Assembly: GCA_025350145.1 (NCBI GenBank)
Contig: JANXYH010000192.1
Coordinates: 1-40,441, forward strand
Length of the DNA: 40,441 bases
Source of the DNA: Burkholderiales bacterium
Lineage (GTDB): Bacteria; Pseudomonadota; Gammaproteobacteria; Burkholderiales; Burkholderiaceae_C
Reading direction: 5' to 3'
Position numbers and translations under genes: made by a program. Shown here piece after piece: positions 24,036 through 33,027 of the stretch; position 1 is the first letter of the stretch; each line of letters starts with the position of its first letter. The notes below the pieces were generated by a model, which saw nothing but the letters and a program-made list of their open reading frames with translations, ran no database searches and was not told the origin of the DNA.

Positions 24036-25781
24036 ATGAAAGCTTCGCAATTCTTCATCTCGACCCAGAAGGAGGCACCCGCCGACGCCGAGGTGCTGAG
24101 CCACCAGTTGATGATGCGCGCCGGCATGATCAAGCGCCTGGGCGCAGGCATTTACAGCTACATGCCGATGGGTTTGCGGGTTATCCGCAAGGTCGAGGCG
24201 ATCATCCGCCAGGAGATGGACCGGGCCGGTGCCGTCGAGTTGCTGATGCCGCTGGTGCAGCCGGCCGAGTTGTGGCAGGAAAGCGGCCGTTTCCAGGCCT
24301 ATGGCCCCGAGTTGCTGCGCGTCAAGGATCGGCATGAGCGGCAGTTCGTCATCCAGCCGACAAGCGAAGAAGTGGTCACTGACATCGCCCGCCAGGAGCT
24401 GCGCAGCTACCGCCAATTGCCGAAGAATTTCTACCATATTCAGACCAAATTCCGCGACGAGCGCCGGCCGCGCTTTGGCGTGATGCGCGGGCGCGAATTC
24501 ACCATGAAGGACGCGTATTCATTCGACCGCGATGCCGAGGCCGCGACGCTGAGCTACCAGACCATGTTCAAGGCCTACCAGCGCATCTTTGACCGCTTCG
24601 GGCTGCGCTACCGCGCCGTGGCGGCCGACACCGGCGCGATCGGCGGCGATCTCTCGCATGAATTCCAGGTCATCGCCGACACCGGCGAGGATGCGCTGGT
24701 GTATTGCCCGACCAGCGATTACGCGGCCAATGTCGAGCTCGCCGAGGGCGTCGCCCCGGCGGGCCCCCGGCCGCCGGCCAGTGCCGCCCTGGCGAAGCTG
24801 CCCACGCCGGGCAAGAGCACCTGCGCCGAGGTCGCCGAGTTGCTGGGCCTGGCGCTGCAGCAGACGGTGAAATCGCTGGTGCTGGCGAGCGACGAAGTCG
24901 ACGCGGCGGGGCAGATCGTCAAGGTCAGCGTGTGGCTCCTACTGCTGCGCGGCGACCATGATTTGAACGAGGTCAAAACCGGCAAGGTCGAGGGCCTGAA
25001 AGCGGGCTGGCGCTTTGCCAGCGTGGCCGAGATCGAAGACCATTTCGGCACCCGGCCGGGCTACCTCGGTCCGGTCGCGACGCGCAAGCCGGTCAGGGTC
25101 GTGGCCGACCGCGCGGTCGCGGTGATGGCCGACTTTGTCTGCGGCGCCAACGACGCCGGCTACCACTTGACGGGCGTCAACTGGGGGCGCGATCTGCCCG
25201 AGCCCGAGATCGTCGCCGACATCCGCAATGTCCAGGCCGGCGACCCTTCGCCCGACGGCCAGGGCGTGCTGGCGATCCAGCGCGGCATCGAGGTCGGCCA
25301 TGTGTTCTACCTCGGTACCAAGTACTCCAAGGCGATGAACGCGACCTTCCTCGACGAGACCGGCAAGCCCCGGCTGATGGAGATGGGCTGCTATGGCATC
25401 GGCGTGACGCGCATCCTGGGCGCGGCGATCGAGCAGGGGCACGACGCACGCGGCATCGTCTGGCCGGTGGCGATTGCGCCGTTCGCGGTGGTGATCTGCC
25501 CGATCGGCATGGACCGCAGCGCCGAGGTCCGCGAGGCCGCCACGGCGCTGCACGCCGCGCTGCTGGACCAGGGCCTGGACGTGCTGCTGGACGACCGGGG
25601 CGAGCGCCCGGGCGCGATGTTTGCCGACTGGGAGCTGATCGGCGTGCCGCTGCGGGTGGTGATTTCCGATCGCGGCCTGAAGGCCGGAACGGTCGAGCTG
25701 CAGGGCCGCCAGGAGGCCGGCGCCAGCACCTTGCCGCTGCTGGACGCGGTGGCCGAAGTGAAGGCCAGATTGGCGGCATGA
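24036..25781 (+). CDS. proS: Prolyl-tRNA synthetase
   Basis: A 581-residue class II synthetase of the bacterial type with the editing (INS) domain between motifs 2 and 3. The start [20 protein letters not shown] is typical. Motif 1 lies in the [19 protein letters not shown] region, motif 2 is [21 protein letters not shown], the INS domain runs from about 230 to 390, motif 3 is [16 protein letters not shown], and the anticodon-binding domain follows. It charges tRNA-Pro and clears mischarged Ala-tRNA. The ATG at 24036 was chosen on homology; the frame is open upstream to 23919. The transglycosylase start overlaps the stop (ATGA). Confidence 0.97.
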   Translation: MKASQFFISTQKEAPADAEVLSHQLMMRAGMIKRLGAGIYSYMPMGLRVIRKVEAIIRQEMDRAGAVELLMPLVQPAELWQESGRFQAYGPELLRVKDRHERQFVIQPTSEEVVTDIARQELRSYRQLPKNFYHIQTKFRDERRPRFGVMRGREFTMKDAYSFDRDAEAATLSYQTMFKAYQRIFDRFGLRYRAVAADTGAIGGDLSHEFQVIADTGEDALVYCPTSDYAANVELAEGVAPAGPRPPASAALAKLPTPGKSTCAEVAELLGLALQQTVKSLVLASDEVDAAGQIVKVSVWLLLLRGDHDLNEVKTGKVEGLKAGWRFASVAEIEDHFGTRPGYLGPVATRKPVRVVADRAVAVMADFVCGANDAGYHLTGVNWGRDLPEPEIVADIRNVQAGDPSPDGQGVLAIQRGIEVGHVFYLGTKYSKAMNATFLDETGKPRLMEMGCYGIGVTRILGAAIEQGHDARGIVWPVAIAPFAVVICPIGMDRSAEVREAATALHAALLDQGLDVLLDDRGERPGAMFADWELIGVPLRVVISDRGLKAGTVELQGRQEAGASTLPLLDAVAEVKARLAA

Positions 25782-26392
25782 GCGGCGGTCGGCGTCGGCT
25801 GCTGTTGGCGGGCGCTGCCGCAGCGCTGGTCGGCGGTCCGGCCCGGGCGGGCAGCCAGGTTGAAGAACCCTTGGCCGACGCCGTGCGCACCGCCCTGTCA
25901 GCGGCGATTGCCAGCGCCGCGCCGCCCAGTCCCAACTTCGAGCAGATCGAGGACCGAATCGCCTACCTGCACTGGCTGGCCCAGGTCAGTCAGCGGCTGC
26001 AGCCCCGCCTGGCCGAGCGGCAGACCCGCATCGACCTGCTGGGCACGCTCTGGTACGAGAGCAAGCGGGCCGGGCTGGAGCCCGCGCTGGTGCTGGGCGT
26101 GGTGCAGGTCGAGAGCGGGTTTCGCAAGTACGCCATCAGCGCAGCGGGCGCGCGCGGCTACATGCAGGTGATGCCGTTCTGGGCGCGGCTGATCGGCGAC
26201 GGGGAGGTCGCGCGGCTGTTCCACATGCAGACCAACCTGCGCTTTGGCTGCGTGATCCTGCGCCACTACCTGGAGATCGAGCGCGGCGCGATGAACCTGG
26301 CCCTGGGTCGCTACAACGGCAGCCGCGGTCGGGCCGAATACCCGGCGATGGTTCAGGCTGCGCGCCGGCAGTGGCTGCTGGCTGCGGTCTGA
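25778..26392 (+). CDS. Lytic transglycosylase (SLT domain)
   Basis: A 204-residue periplasmic peptidoglycan lyase. The N-terminus [22 protein letters not shown] is a signal peptide. The SLT domain includes the catalytic Glu112 in [24 protein letters not shown], the GYMQVMP motif at 127-133, and [10 protein letters not shown] near the end. It cuts the MurNAc-GlcNAc bond with 1,6-anhydro formation. It is translationally coupled to proS by an ATGA overlap, a pairing that is common in this bacterial group. It is convergent with ubiX (13 bp). Confidence 0.94.
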   Translation: MSGGRRRLLLAGAAAALVGGPARAGSQVEEPLADAVRTALSAAIASAAPPSPNFEQIEDRIAYLHWLAQVSQRLQPRLAERQTRIDLLGTLWYESKRAGLEPALVLGVVQVESGFRKYAISAAGARGYMQVMPFWARLIGDGEVARLFHMQTNLRFGCVILRHYLEIERGAMNLALGRYNGSRGRAEYPAMVQAARRQWLLAAV

Positions 26393-26405
26393 GCTTGCTT
26401 GCCGT

Positions 26406-26984
26406 TCAGCCGGGGCGCAGGCCGGCCCAGGCCAGGGGCTGTGCCCCCGGCGCACCCAGCAAGGCCAAGGCCCGCTCGACCGTGTCGTCGACCAGCGCAT
26501 CGATGCTGGTCGGCCGGTGGTAAAAGGCAGGCAGCGGCGGGAAGATGATGCCGCCCATCTCGGTCACCGCCGTCATGTTGCGCAGATGGGCCAGGTTCAA
26601 CGGCGTCTCGCGCACCATCAAGAGCAGCGGGCGCCGCTCCTTGAGGCTGACATCGGCGGCGCGGGTCAGCAGGTTGTCCGACAGGCCATGGGCGATCGCC
26701 GCCAGGCTGCGCATCGAGCACGGCGCCACCACCATCGCGGCGCTGGCAAAGCTGCCGCTGGCAATGCAGGCGCCGATGTCGCCCGGGGCATGGGCGTGGT
26801 CGGCCAGGGCATCCAGGGCCTGGCGGTCCAGGCCCAATTCATGGTGGGCGTTGAGGACGCCGGCCGGGGTGACGACGAGGTGGGTCTGCAGGCCGAGCGC
26901 GCGCGCCCTGGCCAACAGCCTGACACCGTAGATCGCGCCGGTCGCGCCGGTGATGCCGACCGTCAACCGCTGCGGCGCTGGCAT
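26406..26984 (-). CDS. ubiX: Flavin prenyltransferase
   Basis: A 192-residue UbiX/Pad1 protein that prenylates FMN to make the cofactor of UbiD-type decarboxylases in ubiquinone synthesis. The flavin-binding start LTVGITGATGAIYGVRLL, the APCSMRSLAAIAHGLSDNLLTRAADVSLKERRPLLLMVRETPLN core and EMGGIIFPPLPAFYHRP are all intact. It is the last gene of the hemA-prfA-prmC-grxD-ubiX direction, 16 bp after grxD. No ubiD is nearby. Confidence 0.96.
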   Translation of the reverse strand: MPAPQRLTVGITGATGAIYGVRLLARARALGLQTHLVVTPAGVLNAHHELGLDRQALDALADHAHAPGDIGACIASGSFASAAMVVAPCSMRSLAAIAHGLSDNLLTRAADVSLKERRPLLLMVRETPLNLAHLRNMTAVTEMGGIIFPPLPAFYHRPTSIDALVDDTVERALALLGAPGAQPLAWAGLRPG

Positions 26985-27000
26985 GCGGCGCGGCGCGCGC

Positions 27001-27312
27001 TCAGGCGACCAGCAACTGCTGCAACTCGCCCGACTGGTACATCTCCATCAAGATGTCCGAGCCGCCGACGAATTCGCCCTTGACATAGAGCTGCGGGATG
27101 GTCGGCCAGTTGGCGTAGTCCTTGATGCCCTGGCGGATCTCGGGGTCCTCGAGCACGTTGACGGTGCTCAGGTCATCGACGCCGCAGGCCTTGAGGATCT
27201 GGATCGCGCGGCCGGAGAAGCCGCACATCGGGAACTGGGCAGTGCCCTTCATGAACAGCACGACGCGCTGTTGCTTGACGAGGGAATCGATGCGTTGCTG
27301 GGTGTCACTCAT
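27001..27312 (-). CDS. grxD: Monothiol glutaredoxin Grx4
   Basis: A 103-residue monothiol glutaredoxin. The active site CGFS starts at Cys30 ([15 protein letters not shown]), and the GSH-binding [19 protein letters not shown] stretch is complete. It carries [2Fe-2S] clusters together with BolA-like proteins. The ATG at 27312 is chosen because homology starts there; the frame is open to 27360. There is no clear Shine-Dalgarno sequence, but a perfect hairpin (27329-27347) ends 16 bases before the start, which may affect initiation. Confidence 0.96.
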   Translation of the reverse strand: MSDTQQRIDSLVKQQRVVLFMKGTAQFPMCGFSGRAIQILKACGVDDLSTVNVLEDPEIRQGIKDYANWPTIPQLYVKGEFVGGSDILMEMYQSGELQQLLVA

Positions 27313-27328
27313 GGCGAAAGTCCGAAGT

Positions 27329-27347
27329 CCGGGATTGGCAATCCCGG
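27329..27347 (-). other. Perfect hairpin in the grxD leader
   Basis: ccgggatt and aatcccgg form an 8-bp stem with a 3-nt loop. On the minus strand it lies between the outer-membrane gene and grxD. No T tract follows in that direction, so it is more likely a processing, stabilising or translation-affecting element than a terminator. Confidence 0.45.
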
Positions 27348-27402
27348 CTTTATACGGCAAAGCGTCGCCACGGGTGGCCCCGTGGGTGACAGGGCCGCAA
27401 CT

Positions 27403-27978
27403 TCAGAAGCTGTAGTTCATGCCCAGGCGGACCATCGGCTGCAGCCGCAGCTCGCGAACCGTGTCGCCCAGGCTGGCGCCGCTGAACATGCGGCCCAGTT
27501 GCAGCGCCGCGCCGGGGTTTTGCGCGCTCAGGCCAAGGTCGGCACTGAAGCCCCAGTCGCCGCGCTGGCTGCTGTCGCTGTAGCCGATACCGGCATAGGG
27601 CTGGGCCAGCGCAGTGTCGGCGGCGTTGCCCGCGCCGAAGGCGTTCACGTAGCTTCTCTGGGCCAACAGCAGGCCCGAGGTCAGGCGCAGGCCGCCAGGC
27701 AGGGCTTGGCTGCCCAGGCGCGGTGTGTCCAGCCTGTAATCGCTCAACAGGCGTGCCGCTGAAGCTTGTACGGCGAACGACCAATGCGTGCCCAGGCTGC
27801 GCAGCAGGCTGCCCGGGCTGTCGACTTCCAAACGCGGTTGCCAGCGGCTGCTGGCCAGGGCATTGGCGGGCGCGACCAGCCCGTTGCCGGCGGCTTGCGC
27901 CAGGCCCGTGCTCAGCAGACAGGTCGCCGCCACCGCGACCGCCAAGGTGCCAGTTCGAATGCCAATTGCCGGATGCAT
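27403..27978 (-). CDS. Predicted outer-membrane beta-barrel protein, unknown function
   Basis: A 191-residue secreted protein. A signal peptide ends near GLAQA (about residue 29). The mature part has alternating hydrophobic strands, an AQPYAGIGYSDSSQRGDWGFSADLGLSAQ segment typical of small barrels, and ends VRLGMNYSF with a terminal Phe. I do not recognise a named family. It interrupts the otherwise conserved prmC-grxD-ubiX order. The Shine-Dalgarno AGGAG is perfect and six bases from the ATG, but it lies in one arm of an inverted repeat that could hide it (see 27979-28078), so expression may be controlled at translation. Confidence 0.8.
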   Translation of the reverse strand: MHPAIGIRTGTLAVAVAATCLLSTGLAQAAGNGLVAPANALASSRWQPRLEVDSPGSLLRSLGTHWSFAVQASAARLLSDYRLDTPRLGSQALPGGLRLTSGLLLAQRSYVNAFGAGNAADTALAQPYAGIGYSDSSQRGDWGFSADLGLSAQNPGAALQLGRMFSGASLGDTVRELRLQPMVRLGMNYSF

Positions 27979-28078
27979 GCGAATCTCCTGCTGGCCAAGG
28001 CGCCGGCTTGGGATGGCCGGCCAAAATTCCCTTGGCGAAATCGATGCTACGCCGGTGCCAAGCCTTGGTGGGCAGGAG
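27979..28078 (-). promoter_or_regulatory. Candidate RBS-sequestering leader of the outer-membrane gene
   Basis: Two 17-nt arms (28062-28078 and 27985-28001) are complementary over 7+7 bp around a 3x3 mismatch. In the minus-strand transcript the first arm starts with CUCCUGC, an anti-Shine-Dalgarno sequence. The second ends with GCAGGAG, the Shine-Dalgarno sequence itself, six bases before the ATG. The 60-nt loop contains other short dyads that could compete, so a switch between open and closed forms is plausible. No known riboswitch or thermometer class was recognised. Confidence 0.5.
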
Positions 28079-28123
28079 ATGGGTTAAGAAATGCTGCCAA
28101 TCCCGCCGCCCGTCACGTTTGGG

Positions 28124-28996
28124 TCACCCACCGGGCGCGCCGCCGCTGCTCGGGCCAGGCCAGCGCCCGCCGCTGCACCGCCACTGGCCGGCCAGGTCGC
28201 GGCGGCTCTGTACATCGGCAAAACCGGCCTGCCGCAGCAGGCTGCAGACCTGCTCGCGTTGGTCAAATCCGTGCTCCAGCAGCAGCCAGGCGCCGCAGCG
28301 CAAATGCTGTGGCGCGCCAGCAACGATTTGGCGAATGGCCGACAAGCCGTCGCCACCGGAAGTCAAGGCGAGTGCGGGTTCATGGCGCAGGCCAGGCAGG
28401 TGCGGGTCGGCGGTGGCGATGTAGGGCGGGTTGGACACGGCGATGTCGAACGCCCCGGCCGGCCCGCCGTCCGAAGCCAGCGCCTGCCACCAATGGCCGA
28501 GTCGCCATTGCAGGGACAGGCCCAGCGCGTCGGCGTTGTGCCTGGCCAGCGCCAGTGCGGCCGGGCTGAGGTCGGTGGCGGTGATGGCCGCAGCCGGCCA
28601 GGCTCGGGCCAGCGCCAGCGCGATCGCGCCGCTGCCGGTGCCCAGATCGACCAGCGCCGGTGTCGCCACGCCGGGCAGCAGGGCCAGCGCCCAGTCCACC
28701 AGCGTTTCGGTATCGGCGCGCGGCACCAGCACGGCGGGCGTGATGCTCAGCCTGAGGCCGTGGAATTCGTGCTCGCCCAGCAGGTACGCCAGCGGTACCG
28801 CGTCGGCCAGCCGGGCAAGCTGGCTGGCCCAGACAGTGGCCTGCTCGGCCGACAGCGGCGCGTCGGCGTGGGCGAACAGCCAGGCCCTCGACCGGCCCAG
28901 GCAATCGGCCAGCAGGCGCTGGGCGTCAAGCCGCGAGACCTCGCCCGACCCGACTGCCAGGGCGGCGGCCAGGGCCTGGGCCACCGTCGGCGCCAT
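28124..28996 (-). CDS. prmC: Peptide chain release factor N(5)-glutamine methyltransferase
   Basis: A 290-residue SAM-dependent methyltransferase that modifies the Gln of the GGQ motif in RF1 and RF2. The N-terminal substrate domain, SAM motif I LVDLGTGSGAIALALA (115-130) and catalytic NPPY (189-192) are present. The last dozen residues, after the usual DLAG-ending core, are Gly/Pro-rich and extend the protein slightly. Its ATG abuts the stop of prfA with no spacer, so it is coupled to its own substrate's gene. Confidence 0.96.
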   Translation of the reverse strand: MAPTVAQALAAALAVGSGEVSRLDAQRLLADCLGRSRAWLFAHADAPLSAEQATVWASQLARLADAVPLAYLLGEHEFHGLRLSITPAVLVPRADTETLVDWALALLPGVATPALVDLGTGSGAIALALARAWPAAAITATDLSPAALALARHNADALGLSLQWRLGHWWQALASDGGPAGAFDIAVSNPPYIATADPHLPGLRHEPALALTSGGDGLSAIRQIVAGAPQHLRCGAWLLLEHGFDQREQVCSLLRQAGFADVQSRRDLAGQWRCSGGRWPGPSSGGAPGG

Positions 28997-30079
28997 TCAG
29001 CCGACGCCTTCGAGCGCGGCCAACTGGGCCTGGGCCTGCGCGGCCTGCAGCGCGGCGAGCACCTCGTCCAACTCGCCGTCCATGACGGCGGCCAGCTTGT
29101 AGAGCGTGAAGTTGATGCGGTGGTCGGTCAGCCGGCCCTGCGGAAAGTTGTAGGTGCGGACGCGGTCGCTGCTGTCGCCGCTGCCGATCAGGTTGCGCCG
29201 GGTGCTGGCCTGCTTGGCCTCGCGGGCGCTGCGCTCGCGCTCGCGCAGCCTGGCGGTGAGCACCGCCATGGCCTTGGCCTTGTTGCGGTGCTGCGAGCGG
29301 TCGTCCTGGCATTCGGCGACGATCCCGGTGGGCAAGTGGGTGATGCGGATCGCCGAATCGGTCTTGTTGACATGCTGGCCACCGGCGCCGCTGGCGCGGA
29401 AGGTGTCGATGCGCAACTCGGCCGGATTGATCGCCACCTCGGCGGCGGCGTCGGGCTCGGCCATCACCGCCACGGTGCAGGCGCTGGAGTGGATACGGCC
29501 CTGCGATTCGGTCTGCGGCACCCGCTGCACGCGGTGGCCGCCGGACTCGAACTTCAGCCGGCTGTAGACGCCTTCTCCCTCGATCCGCAGCACCAGTTCC
29601 TTGTAGCCGCCCAGCTCGGACGCGCTCTGGCTGAGGACTTCTGCGCGCCAGCCCTGGCGCTCGCAGTAGCGCAGGTACATCCGCGCCAGATCGCCGCCGA
29701 ACAGGGCAGATTCGTCGCCGCCACTGCCGGCACGGATCTCGAGGAAGGCGTTGCGCCCGTCGTCGGGATCGCGCGGCAGCAGGGCGGTCTGCAACTCGGC
29801 CTTGAGCCGGGCAAGGTCGGCCTCGGCGGCATCGATTTCCTCCCGCGCCAGCTCCGCCATTTCCGGGTCTGACAGCAGGCCGCGCGTGGTCGCCAGGTCG
29901 GCCAGGCGCTGCTCGTGCTGGTTGAAGCAGGCGACGATCTGGCTGGCTTCGGCCTGCTCGCGGGCGACGCTGCGATAGCGCTGGATGTCCTGCGTCAAGG
30001 CCGGGTCGGCAAGGTGCGCGTCCAGCTCCGCCAGGCGCATGGCCAGGCGTCGCAGTTGTTGGCGCAGGGCGTCTTTCAT
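28997..30079 (-). CDS. prfA: Peptide chain release factor 1
   Basis: A 360-residue class I release factor for UAA and UAG. The GGQ motif is at 233-235 in [10 protein letters not shown]. The codon-recognition tripeptide of PxT type is P188-Q189-T190 ([11 protein letters not shown]), where E. coli has PAT. The frame is complete and of normal length. No Shine-Dalgarno sequence is visible: the bases before the ATG are a 15-mer tandem repeat. It lies between hemA (96 bp upstream) and prmC (0 bp), the usual order. Confidence 0.97.
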   Translation of the reverse strand: MKDALRQQLRRLAMRLAELDAHLADPALTQDIQRYRSVAREQAEASQIVACFNQHEQRLADLATTRGLLSDPEMAELAREEIDAAEADLARLKAELQTALLPRDPDDGRNAFLEIRAGSGGDESALFGGDLARMYLRYCERQGWRAEVLSQSASELGGYKELVLRIEGEGVYSRLKFESGGHRVQRVPQTESQGRIHSSACTVAVMAEPDAAAEVAINPAELRIDTFRASGAGGQHVNKTDSAIRITHLPTGIVAECQDDRSQHRNKAKAMAVLTARLRERERSAREAKQASTRRNLIGSGDSSDRVRTYNFPQGRLTDHRINFTLYKLAAVMDGELDEVLAALQAAQAQAQLAALEGVG

Positions 30080-30080
30080 G

Positions 30081-30118
30081 GCTGGGGCTCAATGGGCTGG
30101 GGCTCAATAGGCTGGGGC
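30081..30118. repeat. 15-mer tandem repeat before prfA
   Basis: Two near-identical 15-mers (gctggggctcaatgg, gctggggctcaatag) and a partial third begin one base before the prfA start codon. They take the place of the ribosome binding site and of most of the hemA-prfA spacer. Confidence 0.85.
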
Positions 30119-30175
30119 GGCAAGGGCGGGGCAGGCCGGCTCTGGTGCACCGGCGGGGCAGCAAGGGCCAGGCCG

Positions 30176-31477
30176 CTAGCGCTGGTCGTCGCTGGCCGGT
30201 CCGCGCGAACGCTGGCGCAGGAACAGCCGCGACACGGTTTGCGCCATCTGCAAGCGCTGGGCGCCGTCGCTGGCGTGGAGCTCGGCCAGCGGACCATGAA
30301 GCATCTTCTGCGCCATGCCGCGCGACAGCGCCTCCAGCACGCTGTCGATGTCTGCGCCCTTGGCCAGCAGCTTGCGGGCGCGGGCGATCTCGGCCTGGCG
30401 CCAGTCATCGGCCTGGGCCTGCAGCGCCTGGATCAGCGGCACCGTGGCACGCTGGTCCAGCCAGTGCGAGAAGCTCTGCACCCCGGCATCGATGATGGCT
30501 TCGGCCTGGGCGACCGCTGCCTGACGCTTCTGGCCAGCGCTCTGGACCAGCAGCGACAGGTCATCGACGGTGTAGAGGTAGACGTCGGGCAGGCTGGCGA
30601 CCTCGGCCTCGATGTCGCGCGGCACGGCCAGGTCGACCATGAACAGCGGCTTGTGGCGCCGTGCCTTGAGCGCGCTCTTGACCGCGCCCAGGCCGATGAT
30701 GGGCAGGCTGCTGGCGGTGCACGAGACCACCGCGTCGTACTCGTGCAGGCATTGCGGCAGATCGGCCAAGCGCAACACCTGGGCGCCAAAACGGCCGGCC
30801 AGCTTCTCGCCGCGCTCCAGCGTCCGGTTGGCAATCGCCATCGCCCGGGGGGCACGCGCGGCGAAGTGGGTGGCGACCAGTTCGATCATTTCGCCCGCGC
30901 CGACGAACAGCACCCGGATGTCGCGCAGATCCTCAAACAGTTGGCCGGCCAGGCGCACGGCAGCGGCGGCCATGCTGATCGAATGCGCACCGATCTCGGT
31001 CGAGCTGCGCACATCCTTGGCGACGGCAAACGAGCGCTGGAACAACTGGTGCAGGGTACGGCCCAGGGTGCCGGCAGCGTCGGCCTGGCGCATCGCCTGC
31101 TTCATCTGGCCGAGGATTTGCGGCTCGCCCAGCACCATGGAATCCAGCCCCGCAGCGACGCGGAAGGCATGCCGGGCAGCGTCGGGCTGGGCCAGCACAT
31201 AGCTGTGCGCCTGCAACTGCTCGGTGCTGACCCGGCCGTGCTGGGCCAACCATTCCAGGGCTGGCGCGACCAGCGACGGCAGTTGCCCCTGCTCAGCCGC
31301 GACGTACAGCTCGGTGCGGTTGCAGGTCGACAGCAGCGCGGCCTCCGGCAAGGCCCGGGCCAGGCGCTCGCGCAGACCCTGCAGGGCCGGCGCCAGTTGT
31401 TGCGGCGTGAACGCGAACCGGCCCCGCAGGTCCAGCGGCGCGGTGGTGTGGTTCAGTCCCAGGGCAATCACGCTCAT
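30176..31477 (-). CDS. hemA: Glutamyl-tRNA reductase
   Basis: A 433-residue enzyme that reduces Glu-tRNA to glutamate-1-semialdehyde, the first step of tetrapyrrole synthesis in most proteobacteria. The catalytic Cys52 is in [11 protein letters not shown]. The NADPH-domain motif [20 protein letters not shown] follows at about 180, and the C-terminal dimerisation domain is complete. The ATG at 31477 ([10 protein letters not shown]) was chosen; a TTG two codons upstream is open. No Shine-Dalgarno is seen, and a TATAAT lies six bases before the ATG, so the mRNA may be leaderless. First gene of the hemA-prfA-prmC group. Confidence 0.97.
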   Translation of the reverse strand: MSVIALGLNHTTAPLDLRGRFAFTPQQLAPALQGLRERLARALPEAALLSTCNRTELYVAAEQGQLPSLVAPALEWLAQHGRVSTEQLQAHSYVLAQPDAARHAFRVAAGLDSMVLGEPQILGQMKQAMRQADAAGTLGRTLHQLFQRSFAVAKDVRSSTEIGAHSISMAAAAVRLAGQLFEDLRDIRVLFVGAGEMIELVATHFAARAPRAMAIANRTLERGEKLAGRFGAQVLRLADLPQCLHEYDAVVSCTASSLPIIGLGAVKSALKARRHKPLFMVDLAVPRDIEAEVASLPDVYLYTVDDLSLLVQSAGQKRQAAVAQAEAIIDAGVQSFSHWLDQRATVPLIQALQAQADDWRQAEIARARKLLAKGADIDSVLEALSRGMAQKMLHGPLAELHASDGAQRLQMAQTVSRLFLRQRSRGPASDDQR

Positions 31478-31483
31478 CGTCAA

Positions 31484-31489
31484 ATTATA
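31484..31489 (-). promoter_or_regulatory. TATAAT -10 box six bases before the hemA ATG
   Basis: On the minus strand a perfect TATAAT is followed by TTGACG and then the ATG. A start point six to seven bases after the -10 box would fall on the start codon. The -35 region at a 16-18 bp spacing is poor, so this is a candidate only. Confidence 0.4.
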
Positions 31490-31543
31490 GAATTTGCCAC
31501 TTCGGCAACGCGGTTCGCCAAGCCACTGTCAAACCGCCCGACG

Positions 31544-31825
31544 ATGGCCCCTCTGGACGCCCTTTGGCACCTCTTGAACCTGTTCGCCATCGCCCTCGGT
31601 TTGGGCCTGCTGGCGCCGGCCATGGCCAAGCTGCTGTGGCGCAGGAACCTGCGCGCGGTGCCCTGGCGCCGGCTGGCGCTGTACTGCTGCGGCGCCAGCG
31701 CGGCGCTGACGCTGGCCGGCCTATTCTGGTTCGGGCGTGACGGCCGGATGGCGACCTACGCCAGCATGGTGCTGGCCTGCGCGCTGGTGCTGTGGTGGGC
31801 GAGCCGGCCAGGGAGAGGCGGCTGA
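31544..31825 (+). CDS. Small inner-membrane protein, unknown function
   Basis: A 93-residue protein starting MAPLDALWHLLNLFAIALGLGLL. It has three hydrophobic segments (about 7-27, 43-61 and 68-85) with positively charged RRNLR and WRR between the first two, consistent with a small polytopic membrane protein. Function unknown. It is divergent from hemA and convergent with the DUF535 gene, with 4 bp between stops. The frame is open far upstream, but the ATG at 31544 fits the start of the first membrane span. Confidence 0.7.
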   Translation: MAPLDALWHLLNLFAIALGLGLLAPAMAKLLWRRNLRAVPWRRLALYCCGASAALTLAGLFWFGRDGRMATYASMVLACALVLWWASRPGRGG

Positions 31826-31829
31826 GGGA

Positions 31830-32879
31830 TCAGTCGGCCAGGCGCGGCGGCTCGCTCAGGTCGCGCTGCGACAACTGGTCCGCAATCGCCCCGTCCAGGC
31901 TGGCCAACAGGGCTTGGCGGCGACGGTACATTGCGCGCTTTTGCGTCGGCACTTCGGACAGCGGGCGCTGCGCCTGCTGGGTCGGCAAGGTCCAGTTGCC
32001 GTCGGCGGCGCGGTAGCCGCCTTGCTCGCGCCAGAACAGTTGGTAGTCGAAGCGCAGCCGGCTGGCGCGCAGGTTCCAACGGCCCTTGACATGGTGCTGC
32101 GGTGCGATGCCGGCCAGATGGTCGATGCCCCAGGCAGCGCAGGCCGAGCGCAGCCCGGCCATCAGCAGCGCGGGTGGGCGCAGGCCCTGCGCTGCCTTGG
32201 TGATCCGGCGCAGCAATTCGCGGTTGTCGTCGTCCGCGCTGTGCTGCCGCACCGCCGTCGGGCCTTGCACGGTCGGCACCAGCACGGAGCGGGTCGAGCC
32301 AAAGCTCAGGCTCATGTAGTAAAGGCGTCGGCCCAGGTCGTCGCGCAGCGACAAGGCCCAGACGCCCTCGTGGTAGCTGCAATCGTTCAGCCCCAGGCAG
32401 ATGTGCAGGCCACCTTCGGCGGCGGCGACGCTGGCCAGCCGTACCTGCTCGCCACTGGCAATGCGCGGCGCCAGCGCCGGGCCAAACACCAGATCGGCGG
32501 CAGAAATGTCGCGGGCCAGCGCCTCAATGCGTTGGCCCATGGCCAGGCGGCGGTCCACCTGGTGGCTTTGAACGCAATGGAAGTAGCGCGGCTCCTGGCC
32601 GAAGCGGGCGGCCCAGACCGGGTGCCGCGCCAGCGCGCCCAGCAGCACCGGCCGGTGCGACTGGCTGCGCCAGCCGCGCCACCAGGTCTTCAGCCACTCG
32701 CTGGCGCCACGCGCCTGGCGGGCCGCCATCATCGACGCGCTGCCAGGCCAGGCCGGCAGCGGGTGTTGAGCCGACATCGGCACCGTCCGCGCCACCGTCC
32801 CCGATGGGCGCGTGCTGCCCTGGCCAATGGCCGGGGTGCGTTGGTACAGGCTGAACAAAGTGGTGAGCGAATAGGGCAT
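31830..32879 (-). CDS. VirK/YbjX family (DUF535) protein
   Basis: A 349-residue protein with the DUF535 core. HPVWAARFGQEPRYFHCVQSHQVDRRLAMG is followed by VRLASVAAAEGGLHICLGLNDCSYHEGVWALSLRD, YYMSLSFGS, GIDHLAGIAPQHHVKG, and a C-terminal KRAMYRRRQALLASLD. VirK and YbjX affect envelope properties and resistance to antimicrobial peptides in enterobacteria; the biochemical activity is unknown. The first 45 residues are poorly conserved, so the true start may be internal (for example MSAQHPLPAWPG or MMAARQARG). No neighbour points to a pathway. Confidence 0.82.
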   Translation of the reverse strand: MPYSLTTLFSLYQRTPAIGQGSTRPSGTVARTVPMSAQHPLPAWPGSASMMAARQARGASEWLKTWWRGWRSQSHRPVLLGALARHPVWAARFGQEPRYFHCVQSHQVDRRLAMGQRIEALARDISAADLVFGPALAPRIASGEQVRLASVAAAEGGLHICLGLNDCSYHEGVWALSLRDDLGRRLYYMSLSFGSTRSVLVPTVQGPTAVRQHSADDDNRELLRRITKAAQGLRPPALLMAGLRSACAAWGIDHLAGIAPQHHVKGRWNLRASRLRFDYQLFWREQGGYRAADGNWTLPTQQAQRPLSEVPTQKRAMYRRRQALLASLDGAIADQLSQRDLSEPPRLAD

Positions 32880-32967
32880 GACAGCAGATGGGCCGGCAAA
32901 GACGCACGAACCATCGCCTCAAATTGTGAAGCAACGTAAACACCTGTCTCTCGTGGTAAACCACAGA

Positions 32968-32988
32968 CACCCCCGGCCTGCGGGGGTG
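32968..32988 (-). terminator. Hairpin downstream of miaB
   Basis: An 8-bp perfect stem (cacccccg / cgggggtg) with a 5-nt loop lies 40 bases after the miaB stop. Only a short T-rich run follows on the minus strand. A second perfect dyad (33004-33018, cgcccga / tcgggcg) lies between it and the stop codon. Together they probably end or trim the miaB transcript. Confidence 0.5.
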
Positions 32989-33027
32989 GCGGGCCGGCAC
33001 ACACGCCCGAATCGGGCGCGGCAGTCC

